Below are positions 1 to 5,849 of a DNA stretch of 7,313 nucleotides, in pieces (the stretch's first letter is position 1; each line of letters opens with the position of its first letter). The stretch covers positions 1 to 7,313 of the forward strand of contig JAIFMA010000175.1 in assembly GCA_020048795.1 (NCBI GenBank), in the 5' to 3' direction. The DNA is from Rhodoferax sp. Lineage in GTDB: Bacteria > Pseudomonadota > Gammaproteobacteria > Burkholderiales > Burkholderiaceae_C. The translations under genes and the position numbers were made by a program. The notes beneath the pieces are model-generated. The model did no database searches. It saw only the letters and a list, made by a program, of their open reading frames with translations, and had not been told where the DNA came from.

Positions 1-38
1 TTTTTGACTTTGGTTTTGGCTTGGGTTGCAACTGGCAT
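1..38 (-). CDS. 5' end of a gene, probably fatty-acid (acyl-CoA) desaturase, cut by window edge
   Basis: Only the first 12 codons are visible: an ATG at 36-38 followed by MPVATQAKTKVK, a basic, Ala/Lys-rich N-terminus. A GGAG ribosome site lies five bases upstream of the ATG on the minus strand. The gene starts 56 nt after the stop of the flavin reductase gene, in the same direction, so the two are probably cotranscribed. The function is inferred from context only. In Pseudomonas the TetR regulator DesT is divergent from the desC (reductase) and desB (acyl-CoA desaturase) pair, and the reductase and regulator here match that arrangement. Nothing in the 12 residues themselves identifies a desaturase, whose histidine boxes would lie outside the window. 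Confidence 0.5.
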   Translation of the reverse strand, partial: MPVATQAKTKVK

Positions 39-94
39 GTTGGCTCCGTCGGTGGTTGAAGGATGAGGTGCTTTGGGGCGGCCTGGGCGCTTTG

Positions 95-952
95 TCAGCT
101 CGGCCGCGCCGTGGCGAAGCTTTCCACCTGCAAGGGGGTGGCAATGGCTTGGTCGCGCCACAGGCCTTGCACCGCCTCCAGCAGGTCGGTCGGTCCACAC
201 ATCCAGCTGCTGCGGTGCGCCAGATCGGGCAATTCAAAGCGCAGGGCCTGGGGTGTCAGGGGGCCGCTCTGGTGGGTGAAATGTTTGATCAGGCTGAGCG
301 TTGGCATGTTTGCCTCAATGTCGCACAAATCCTTCGAAAAGATCATTTCTGCAGGGTGACGACAGACATGAAAAAAGGCCAGGTCACCCGGGTAATTGTG
401 TTGCTGCAAGTCACGCAACATGGCCATGACCGCAGTGATGCCAATACCGACACTGAGTAGCAGTATCTTGTCAGGCCATTGCAGGGGCAGCACAAACTCG
501 CCTTCGGGCTGGCTGATGCTCAACACGTCGCCGACCCGGGTGTGTTGGTGCAGATGTTGTGACACCAGTCCGCCGGGCCGGCGCTGCACAGTCAGTGCCA
601 GTTGGCGTGCCCCCGGGCAGTTGGTGAGGCTGTAGCTGCGCGTGGCTGGCTGGCCATCAATTTCCAGCCGCAGCTGCACATGCTGGCCAGCTTTGGCGCA
701 TGGCCTGTCCTGCCAAGGCGCATCGGGCTGAAGAACAAAGGTTTTGGTGTCGGCAGTTTCCTGCACGATGTCCACCACGTTGGCCTGCGCCAACGGCGTG
801 GACCGCATGGGGTGGACTGAATGCAAGGTGCGGCTGGTCGATTCCAGGCCCATAGTGCCTGCGCCCCAGAGCAGTTTTGAAGCAGGTTGCCGGGTGCTTG
901 ACCGCGATGGCATCGGGCTATGGCAGGTGGTGGAAAATTTGGCAACAGACAT
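95..952 (-). CDS. FAD/NAD(P)-dependent ferredoxin-reductase-type oxidoreductase (DesC-like), without a 2Fe-2S domain
   Basis: This 285-residue flavoprotein belongs to the ferredoxin-NADP reductase superfamily. It probably passes electrons from NAD(P)H to a desaturase encoded just downstream. An N-terminal stretch of about 50 residues precedes the fold. The FAD-binding barrel holds the flavin motif RSYSLTN (105-111) and GGLVSQHL (127-134). The pyridine-nucleotide domain begins with SVGIGITAVMAMLR (167-180) and carries MCGPTDLLEAV (251-261). In the first of these, the Pro usual after GIT is Ala. The ATG at 952 is preferred over an upstream start at 1051 because AAGGAG (958-963) sits five bases before it. 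Desaturase-linked relatives usually continue into a C-terminal plant-type ferredoxin domain with four Fe-S cysteines. This protein ends at VESFATARPS, and only 56 nt remain before the next gene. Either a separate ferredoxin is used or the domain was lost. Confidence 0.85.
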   Translation of the reverse strand: MSVAKFSTTCHSPMPSRSSTRQPASKLLWGAGTMGLESTSRTLHSVHPMRSTPLAQANVVDIVQETADTKTFVLQPDAPWQDRPCAKAGQHVQLRLEIDGQPATRSYSLTNCPGARQLALTVQRRPGGLVSQHLHQHTRVGDVLSISQPEGEFVLPLQWPDKILLLSVGIGITAVMAMLRDLQQHNYPGDLAFFHVCRHPAEMIFSKDLCDIEANMPTLSLIKHFTHQSGPLTPQALRFELPDLAHRSSWMCGPTDLLEAVQGLWRDQAIATPLQVESFATARPS

Positions 953-993
953 GATGGCTCCTTGATTGAGGTTGATCGGTGAATGTGTGCATT

Positions 994-1010
994 GTGTACG
1001 GTTGTACACT
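994..1010. promoter_or_regulatory. Palindromic operator candidate for the FabR/DesT-like repressor, reductase side
   Basis: GTGTAC and GTACAC form a perfect six-base inverted repeat with a four-base centre (994-1009). It lies about 40 bases before the reductase start codon, where it would cover reductase promoter elements. The TACA/TGTA half-site core resembles the known FabR operators upstream of fabA and fabB in enterobacteria. Assignment to the adjacent TetR gene is inferred from position, symmetry and the related second site at 1102-1118. Confidence 0.6.
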
Positions 1011-1077
1011 GAAAGTCTAGATAAGTTTTTCAATTTAGAGATTGGAACCAAAAATCAGGTTTAACGTATTGGTTTTA

Positions 1078-1105
1078 TTGAATAAATGACTGATAAGATT
1101 AAAAT
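1078..1105 (+). promoter_or_regulatory. Sigma-70-type promoter of the TetR-family regulator
   Basis: TTGAAT (1078-1083) and TAAAAT (1100-1105) are separated by 16 bases and match the -35 and -10 consensus at four and five of six positions. They sit in an AT-rich stretch about 25 bases before the preferred start codon at 1131, giving a short leader with its own Shine-Dalgarno. The -10 box overlaps the left side of the second operator candidate. Confidence 0.5.
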
Positions 1106-1118
1106 ACGCTTGTACACT
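1102..1118. promoter_or_regulatory. Second operator candidate overlapping the regulator promoter
   Basis: AAATACGCTTGTACACT matches 13 of 17 bases of the site at 994-1010 in the same orientation. Its right half is identical and its left half is degenerate. It overlaps the -10 box and ends just before the AAAGGA Shine-Dalgarno of the TetR gene. Binding here would repress the regulator's own transcription. Confidence 0.5.
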
Positions 1119-1130
1119 AAAGGACGATTG

Positions 1131-1820
1131 ATGACCGCCACACAAGCATCCGGCAAGCGCTCGGAGACACTCAGCCGCAGTGATCGCAAAGACCTCACCC
1201 GGGCCAGTTTGCTGCAAGCGGCGCTGAGCTTGATTGGCGAAGGGCGCAGCTTTACCAGCCTGGGGATTCGCGAAATAGCGCGCGAGGCGGGGTTGGTGCC
1301 CAACGGGTTTTACCGGCACTTTCGCAATACCGATGAACTCGGTCTGGCACTGGTGGAAGAAATGGGCATCACGCTGCGCCGCTTGCTGCGCGAGGCGCGT
1401 CAGACCGATGTGGCGGCCAATTCGATGGTGCGACGCTCAGTGCAGGTGTACTACCAACACGTCAAACAAAACCGCTTGCAGTTTTTGTTCATCTCCAGCG
1501 AGCGCTCCGGCGGTAGCCGCATTTTGCGGCTGGCCATTCGCAACGACGTGACCCATTTCACCCATGAAATGGCACAGGACTTTCGGCGTCTGGGTGTTTA
1601 TCCCGACATGCCGACCAGCAGTTTGCAAATGGTGTGCGGGTTGATCGTCACCACCATGCTGGCGGCCGCGCCTGAAATTCTGGACCTGCCGTCAGAGCAG
1701 CCTTTGCTGGAAGCCGAGATGATTGAGAATTTTGTGCACCAGTTGCAAGTGGTGCTGCTGGGTGCACGCTGCTGGAAAGAGCAGTCCAGCCATGCGCTTT
1801 TGAACGACATAGGCATTTAG
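1131..1820 (+). CDS. TetR-family regulator of fatty-acid desaturation, FabR/DesT type
   Basis: This 229-residue TetR-family repressor probably tunes unsaturated fatty-acid synthesis by sensing acyl-CoA or acyl-ACP, as FabR and DesT do. The helix-turn-helix spans about residues 43-64, ending in the recognition-helix motif GFYRHF. The block AREAGLVPNGFYRHF, then DELGLALVEE and LRRLLREARQ, closely parallels E. coli FabR, which has AREAGIAPTSFYRHF in the same place. The C-terminal two thirds are the ligand-binding and dimerisation domain. The ATG at 1131 is chosen because AAAGGA (1119-1124) lies six bases upstream. An in-frame ATG at 1086 would place both the -10 box and the second operator inside the coding region. 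The gene is divergent from the reductase/desaturase pair. Its TAG stop touches a MITE-like element. The family call is firm; the exact ligand and orthology to FabR versus DesT are inferred. Confidence 0.88.
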   Translation: MTATQASGKRSETLSRSDRKDLTRASLLQAALSLIGEGRSFTSLGIREIAREAGLVPNGFYRHFRNTDELGLALVEEMGITLRRLLREARQTDVAANSMVRRSVQVYYQHVKQNRLQFLFISSERSGGSRILRLAIRNDVTHFTHEMAQDFRRLGVYPDMPTSSLQMVCGLIVTTMLAAAPEILDLPSEQPLLEAEMIENFVHQLQVVLLGARCWKEQSSHALLNDIGI

Positions 1821-1978
1821 GACTTGTCCACAAATAACATGCACATTTGGCTCGCCAGCTTTGGGCGCACTGCGTTGTTGCAAATCGCTTGTGCAGCAAA
1901 GCCGCACGGCGCGCTCTGCGCCTAGCATTGCATCCCAAATCCGACGGCCAAATGCGCAGCTAATTCATGGACAAGCCC
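1821..1978. mobile_element. MITE-like non-autonomous element with imperfect terminal inverted repeats
   Basis: The ends are inverted copies. The left arm (1820-1865) starts GGACTTGTCCA and the right arm (1978 back to 1934) starts GGGCTTGTCCA. They match at 25 of the first 32 positions, and TTTGGG is shared again near the inner end. TTAG stands directly outside both ends (1817-1820 and 1979-1982) and could be a target-site duplication. If so, the last base of the regulator's TAG stop belongs to the duplication and the insertion kept the stop intact. There is no transposase gene. Small ORFs across it look like repeat translations rather than genes. The element family is not identified. Confidence 0.6.
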
Positions 1979-2027
1979 TTAGCCCCCCTGCAGCCGGGGC
2001 GCTTGCCAGCCAGACGCGATCCGCTGC

Positions 2028-2813
2028 TTATTCGACCTTGGCCTTGGTGCGCAGGTCGTTTTGGTATTTGGCCAGCTTTTGCTGCTGTAGCTGTTGCATC
2101 ACCTGAGGCTTGACCTGTTCGAGTGGTGGCAGTTGGGCATCGCGCACGTCGTCCAGACGGATGATGTGGTAGCCAAACTGCGATTTCACCGGGGTTTCAG
2201 TGGTTTTGCCCTTGGTCAGTTGAGTCATGGCCTGGGAAAACTCGGCGACATAGTTGCCAGCCGGTGCCCAGTCCAGGTCGCCACCCTTGGCACCAGAGCC
2301 CGGGTCTTTGCTGGATTTTTTGGCGATTTCGTCAAACTTGCCACCTTTTTTGAGCTGGGCGATGATGGCCTTGGCCTCATCTTCCTTCTCGACCAGAATA
2401 TGGCGAGCCTTGTATTCCTTGCCACCGTTGGCTGCGGCAAACTTGTCGTATTCGGCCTTGACTTCGTCGTCCGTCACCCCATTGCCTTTTTGATAACTGG
2501 CAAACAACTCACGAATCAGGATGGTCTGGCGTGCCAGTTCCATCTGGGTCTTGAAGTCGTCGGTCGAGTCGAGCCCCAGCTTTTGCGCCTCCTGGATGAA
2601 AATCTCGCGGGCGATGACTTCGTCTTTGATCTGTTGTTCCAACTCAGGCGTGATTTGTCGGCCGGAGCGAGCCACCTGCTGGCTCAGGGCTTCAGCTCGC
2701 GCTTTGGGCACGGCTTTGCCGTTGACGACGGCAATATTCTGGGCGTAGCCCAGTGGTGACAGACTGACCATCAAGGTCGCCAGGGCCATACCGGACAAGA
2801 GATTTTTTTTCAT
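2028..2813 (-). CDS. Exported parvulin-type peptidyl-prolyl cis-trans isomerase
   Basis: This 261-residue PPIase/chaperone of the parvulin family (SurA/PrsA/PpiC-like) is expected to act in the periplasm on folding of exported proteins. A signal peptide is clear: MKKN, a hydrophobic stretch (about 5-20), then GYA before Q25 as the likely cleavage point. Residues 26-130 form a helical SurA-N-like region. The parvulin domain covers about 133-225, with ARHILV (136-141), DPGSGAKGGDLDW (170-182) and SQFGYHIIRL (211-220), which hold the conserved histidines and Gly-rich loop. The Gln-rich helical tail ends at 261. AGGAAG (2821-2826) is the ribosome site for the ATG at 2813. It is the last gene of the selO-to-isomerase row, 51 nt after bolA. 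This neighbourhood is common in Burkholderiales. No convincing T-rich terminator follows it. Confidence 0.92.
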   Translation of the reverse strand: MKKNLLSGMALATLMVSLSPLGYAQNIAVVNGKAVPKARAEALSQQVARSGRQITPELEQQIKDEVIAREIFIQEAQKLGLDSTDDFKTQMELARQTILIRELFASYQKGNGVTDDEVKAEYDKFAAANGGKEYKARHILVEKEDEAKAIIAQLKKGGKFDEIAKKSSKDPGSGAKGGDLDWAPAGNYVAEFSQAMTQLTKGKTTETPVKSQFGYHIIRLDDVRDAQLPPLEQVKPQVMQQLQQQKLAKYQNDLRTKAKVE

Positions 2814-2864
2814 GCAAACTTCCTGAGTTTCAAAGATAAAAGAGTTTTGGGGTTTCGGTCTGCG

Positions 2865-3149
2865 CTAACTTGCAACAGGTGTTTTGGCTTCAATGGCCAG
2901 CGCGTGCAGGCCTTGGTCCATGAAATCTTGCAGCGCATCATACACAAGACGGTGCCGCGCCACCGGTGACTTGCCGGTAAATAAGTGTGAAGTAATGCGC
3001 ACCCGAAAGTGCGTGCCAAAGCCGCTGCCGTTGGCACCGGCATGGCCGTGGTGCTGATGACTCTCGTCAATGACTTCCAGCAGTTGGGGGCTTAAAACCT
3101 GTTGCAGGCGCTGCTGCAGCAAGGGCGCGGTGGCGGTGGGCAGGGTCAT
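2865..3149 (-). CDS. bolA: BolA family protein
   Basis: This 94-residue BolA-type protein is predicted to pair with a monothiol glutaredoxin to handle or sense [2Fe-2S] clusters, and BolA proteins are also linked to stress morphology. Family signatures are VIDESHQHHGHAG (26-38), GTHFRVRI (45-52), LFTGK (56-60), RHRLVYDAL (65-73) and LHALAIEAKTP (81-91). The invariant His of RHR and the His of LHALAI are present. The region where some subfamilies place a Cys is His-rich here. Its ATG overlaps the yciB stop as ATGA (3146-3149), indicating translational coupling. The C-terminal half is in the typical BolA range and no domain is missing. Confidence 0.93.
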   Translation of the reverse strand: MTLPTATAPLLQQRLQQVLSPQLLEVIDESHQHHGHAGANGSGFGTHFRVRITSHLFTGKSPVARHRLVYDALQDFMDQGLHALAIEAKTPVAS

Positions 3150-3643
3150 GGTGCGGGCTTTTCGGTGTCGTCAGCGCTGATGTAGCGCGAGATGTAAATG
3201 CCCTGGCCGACGATAAAGACCAGTGGAAAGGCATAACCCCAGAGCTTGAAGTTGACCCAGGCTTCGGTGCTGTAGTAGGCCGCCACATAGCCATTGATGG
3301 CGGCCATGAAGGCACTGTAGGCGACCCAAACCATGTTCAGGCGCATCCACACCGGCTCTGGCAGGCTGATCTGGCTGCCCAGCAGCATTTTGAGAAAATT
3401 CTTTTTGTACACCCACACGGCCACGGCCAGCGCAAGTGCCATGGCTGCGTACAGCACGGTGGGTTTCCACTTGATGAAGCGCTCGTCATGCAGCACCAGT
3501 GTGAGCGTGCCAAACACCAGAATCAGCGCCAGCGTGATCTTGTGCATCATCTGCAGGAGCACGGCGGTGCCGACGTAAATGTCATAAAACTTGTACGCGC
3601 CAAAAAACAGCAGAATGGGAAAAAAGTCGATCAGTATCTTCAT
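3146..3643 (-). CDS. yciB: YciB/IspZ inner-membrane septation protein, shortened in its first membrane region
   Basis: This 165-residue integral membrane protein belongs to the YciB (intracellular septation protein A) family, implicated in envelope integrity and division. Hallmarks are the start MKILIDFFPILLFF, then FIKWKPTVLY (56-65), LPEPVW (94-99) and AWVNFKLWGY (128-137). Hydrophobic segments lie at about 5-30, 36-52, 61-78, 104-122 and 133-152. The family normally has about 180 residues and five membrane helices. In E. coli YciB some 20 residues (end of the first helix plus a basic loop) separate TAAL from the MALITF helix. Here TAVL runs almost directly into LQMMHKITLALILVFG. An in-frame deletion of about 15-20 codons near base 3555 is the simplest reading. 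It may change topology or function. The gene overlaps msrB and bolA by ATGA at both ends. Confidence 0.9.
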   Translation of the reverse strand: MKILIDFFPILLFFGAYKFYDIYVGTAVLLQMMHKITLALILVFGTLTLVLHDERFIKWKPTVLYAAMALALAVAVWVYKKNFLKMLLGSQISLPEPVWMRLNMVWVAYSAFMAAINGYVAAYYSTEAWVNFKLWGYAFPLVFIVGQGIYISRYISADDTEKPAP

Positions 3644-4047
3644 GTGGGGCTGAAGTTTAACGAAGCCGAGTTCATGCAGTAGCGTAAACCCGTCTCAGAC
3701 GGACCGTCGTCAAACACATGGCCCAGGTGGGCGCCGCACTGGCTGCAGACGGTTTCGACCCGAGCCATGCCGTGGCTGCGGTCGGTGATCTCGGTAATGG
3801 CCCCCGGCAAGGCCAGCGAAAAACTCGGCCAGCCACATCCTGCGTCAAACTTGGTGCTTGAGTCAAACAGCGTGTTGCCGCAACACATGCAGTGGTAGCT
3901 GCCGTCAGCCCAGTGGGTTTCATATTTGCCGCTAAAAGGGCGCTCGGTGGCGGCGTGGCGGGTCACCTGGTAGGCCGTGGGCTCGGCACCTTTTTCCTTG
4001 AGCAGGGCTTGCCATTGGGCATCGGTTTTCTGAACAGGGTAGGGCAT
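3640..4047 (-). CDS. msrB: Peptide-methionine (R)-S-oxide reductase
   Basis: This 135-residue cytosolic MsrB (no signal peptide) reduces methionine-R-sulfoxide in oxidised proteins, using thioredoxin as donor. The zinc site is two CxxC pairs, C53/C56 and C101/C104 (CSQCGAHLGHVFDDGP). The catalytic Cys is C124 in LRYCMNSASLNF. GCGWPSF (70-76) carries C71, a candidate resolving cysteine. The ATG at 4047 is preferred over a TTG at 4065, because AAAAGGA (4054-4060) sits six bases before it and would be part of the coding sequence with the longer start. It begins 30 nt after the selO stop and its TGA overlaps the yciB ATG (3640-3643). Cotranscription with selO would join two oxidative-stress functions. 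Confidence 0.95.
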   Translation of the reverse strand: MPYPVQKTDAQWQALLKEKGAEPTAYQVTRHAATERPFSGKYETHWADGSYHCMCCGNTLFDSSTKFDAGCGWPSFSLALPGAITEITDRSHGMARVETVCSQCGAHLGHVFDDGPSETGLRYCMNSASLNFSPT

Positions 4048-4077
4048 GGGTGATCCTTTTGGCAACGGTATTCAATG

Positions 4078-5601
4078 TCAAGAGCTGCAACTGATCTCGA
4101 TCTGGCTGGCCCAGTCGGGTGGAAAGCCGGCGTCAGCATCGCGCGCGGGGTGTTCGGCAAAGGGTGTCTCCAGCAGCGCCAGCAGAGATGTTACGCCTGA
4201 GTAGTCGCGCTGTTTGGCCGCGCGAATGGCGTTTTCACCCAGATGGTTGCGCAGCACATACTTGGGGTTGGTCTTAAGCATCAAATTGGCCTGTAGCCCT
4301 TGATATACATGCGCTGATAGCTCTTTATAAGATAGCATCCAGGCATCCAAAGCCGGCCGGTCCAGAAACAGGTCACGCACCGGTTCGGTATTGCCATCAG
4401 CGCGCGCATGGCTGAGTCGGCGCCAAAAGATGGGGTAGTCCACCCGGTCTTGCGCCAGCAGTTTCAAAATGCCATTGATCAAAGCGCGCACGGCTGTCAC
4501 TGCTTCTCCTTCTGGGGGAGGGCAGGGGTGAGGGCGCTCCCCGTCCACACCTGTCAGCCCCAATTTCCCACACATCAATTGGTAATACGTGTCACCAAAA
4601 ACAGGCTTGAATGTATTCAGTGCCCGCAGCGTCTGCGCCTGGTCTTTGATCAGTGGCAGCAAGGCCTGGGCCAGTGCAAACAGGTTCCAGTGCGCAATGT
4701 CGGGTTGGCGCTCAAACGCGTAGCGCCCTTGCCGGTCCGAGTGGTTGCAGATGTGGCCGGGGTCATACACATCCAGAAACTGAAACGGCCCGTAGTCAAT
4801 TGTCAGGCCCAGAATACTCATGTTGTCGGTGTTCATCACGCCATGGCAAAAGCCCACCGCCTGCCAGTGCGCCACCATCACGGCGGTACGTGCCACCACC
4901 CGTTGCAGCAGCGCGCAATAGGCGTTGCCACCGAACGCTGTGTCGGCCCGGCAGTCTGGATAAAACCGGTCGATCACATAGTCCGCCAGCGTTGTCAGCG
5001 CGGGCATCTGGTTGCTGGCCGAAAAATGCTCAAAATGGCCAAAACGGATAAAGCTGGGCGCGACGCGTGTGACGACAGCGGCGGTTTCCGGTGATTCGCG
5101 CCACACCTCGTCGTCAGAGCCCGTCACACATAAGGCACGTGAGGTCGGAATGCCCAGCGCGTGCATGGCCTCGCTGCACAAAAATTCGCGGATGCTGCTG
5201 CGCAGCACGGCGCGGCCGTCACCCATGCGGGAATACGGCGTGAGGCCCGAGCCCTTGAGCTGCACCTCAAGCCCGTTGGTTTCGCCCAGCAAAATGGCAC
5301 GGCCGTCGCCGAGTTGCCCGGCCCACTGGCCAAACTGGTGTCCGCTGTACACGCTGGCCAGCGGCTGGGTGCCTGAGATGGGCTGGTTGCCGCTAAGGGC
5401 CTGCAACAGGGCATCTGAGTCAAGGCAGGCGCGGTCCAGCCTCAGCAAATCGGCTACCGCCGGGCTTTTGCCGACCCAATAAGGATCAGACAGCGGCTGC
5501 GGTGCCAGCGGGGTGAAAAAGGCCGTACCCAATCGATGAAAACTGTTGTCCCAGACCAGATCGGTCTTGACCAGTTCAAGCGGGCTTTGTCGTGCGTTCA
5601 T
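4078..5601 (-). CDS. selO: Protein adenylyltransferase SelO (YdiU family pseudokinase)
   Basis: This 507-residue SelO transfers AMP from ATP to Ser/Thr/Tyr of target proteins through a kinase fold that binds ATP in flipped orientation. The E. coli enzyme is linked to redox homeostasis. Conserved blocks are VYSGHQFGQWAGQLGDGRA (84-102), LKGSGLTPYSRMGDGRAVLR (115-134, nucleotide Lys K116), HGVMNTDNMS (253-262) and the metal-binding DYGP (D269-P272). HICNHSD holds C285, and the C-terminal CSS holds C505. These correspond to the redox cysteine pair described for E. coli SelO, and the penultimate position in eukaryotes is selenocysteine. The start is set at the ATG at 5601, where the protein begins near the family N-terminus; a TTG at 5664 would add 21 poorly conserved residues. 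No strong Shine-Dalgarno is seen. Compared with E. coli, about 15 extra residues lie near 351-366, coded by a GC-rich repeat. Residues 427-438 come from another dispersed repeat. Confidence 0.93.
   Translation of the reverse strand: MNARQSPLELVKTDLVWDNSFHRLGTAFFTPLAPQPLSDPYWVGKSPAVADLLRLDRACLDSDALLQALSGNQPISGTQPLASVYSGHQFGQWAGQLGDGRAILLGETNGLEVQLKGSGLTPYSRMGDGRAVLRSSIREFLCSEAMHALGIPTSRALCVTGSDDEVWRESPETAAVVTRVAPSFIRFGHFEHFSASNQMPALTTLADYVIDRFYPDCRADTAFGGNAYCALLQRVVARTAVMVAHWQAVGFCHGVMNTDNMSILGLTIDYGPFQFLDVYDPGHICNHSDRQGRYAFERQPDIAHWNLFALAQALLPLIKDQAQTLRALNTFKPVFGDTYYQLMCGKLGLTGVDGERPHPCPPPEGEAVTAVRALINGILKLLAQDRVDYPIFWRRLSHARADGNTEPVRDLFLDRPALDAWMLSYKELSAHVYQGLQANLMLKTNPKYVLRNHLGENAIRAAKQRDYSGVTSLLALLETPFAEHPARDADAGFPPDWASQIEISCSS
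4288..4322 (-). repeat. 35-bp dispersed repeat, copy A, inside selO
   Basis: On the minus strand it reads AGCT(A)TCAGCGC, a ten-base variable centre, then AGGGCTACAGGCC. Copies at 5738-5772 and 6288-6322 have identical length and arm layout. This one is coding and supplies selO residues ELSAHVYQGLQA (427-438), in a variable loop of SelO. The spread of such repeats in Comamonadaceae is recalled, not checked. Confidence 0.65.
4504..4542 (-). repeat. GC-rich intergenic-type repeat inserted in frame in selO
   Basis: The minus strand contains CCCTCACCCCTGCCCTCCCC followed by CAGAAGGAG, a pattern that resembles the abundant CCCTCACCCC...CTCCC hairpin repeats of proteobacterial intergenic regions. 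In selO it encodes ERPHPCPPPEGE (355-366), the kind of PHPxPLPxGEG peptide such repeats give when translated. E. coli SelO has about 15 fewer residues at this place. Origin from the repeat family is inferred by appearance. Confidence 0.55.
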
Positions 5602-5737
5602 GGGCGCATTGTCTGGCAGCCCAGACAAACCTTGTAGGGACAGGGGGAAAGCCAAGTGTGGCAACCGGGTCGTCTGAGACCGGCGCAGTCGGGGTTCAGA
5701 TGACCGGTGGCGGGACTTGATTCGCTACGCCAATAAT

Positions 5738-5772
5738 AGCTGCCTGCGCTTATTCAGAAAGGGCTAATGGCC
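5738..5772 (+). repeat. 35-bp dispersed repeat, copy C, upstream of selO
   Basis: AGCTGCCTGCGC, ten variable bases, then AGGGCTAATGGCC, in opposite orientation to the copies at 4288-4322 and 6288-6322. It lies in the 246-nt gap between the regulator-like remnant (5848) and selO (5601). That gap holds no other gene and I see no strong promoter in it. A weak selO -10-like TATTAT (5733-5738 on the minus strand) sits at the repeat's edge. Confidence 0.6.
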
Positions 5773-5820
5773 TAAAATACCTAATGAATTTTGGGTGACA
5801 GCGGTTGGCCATTTGTACTT

Positions 5821-5849
5821 GCCCGTGTCTGGCAGTACCGTGCGAGGTC
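5821..5849 (+). repeat. Imperfect 29-bp direct repeat, left copy
   Basis: Matches 7149-7177 at 22 of 29 positions in the same orientation. The core GTGTCTGGCAGTACC (5825-5839) matches GTGTTTGGCAGTACC at 14 of 15. The two copies bracket the regulator-like remnant and vapBC. The repeat could mark an insertion boundary or be a shared regulator site. Confidence 0.4.

Noticed and set aside
26..460. A 144-codon open frame on the + strand opposite the reductase
   Set aside because: Overlaps the conserved NAD(P)-binding domain on the other strand; no recognisable protein features.
1982..2000. GC-rich hairpin (GCCCC/GGGGC) after the isomerase gene as a terminator
   Set aside because: The stem is short and no T-run follows on either strand, so a Rho-independent terminator is not supported.
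1648..2106. Small ORFs in both directions across the MITE-like element (for example 1861-2106 + and 1692-1928 -)
   Set aside because: They span inverted repeats and neighbouring genes and mirror each other; best explained as translations of the repeat.
2094..2759. A 221-codon open frame on the + strand opposite the isomerase gene
   Set aside because: It is the antisense shadow of a clearly coding parvulin gene, with no family motif and no ribosome site.
4408..5094. A 228-codon open frame on the + strand opposite selO
   Set aside because: Antisense of conserved SelO blocks; His/Arg/Cys-rich translation without motifs. The same applies to the frames at 4653-5051 and 5012-5482.
5602..5664. Longer selO start at the TTG at 5664
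   Set aside because: No proper ribosome site, and the extra 21 residues extend beyond the family's usual N-terminus.
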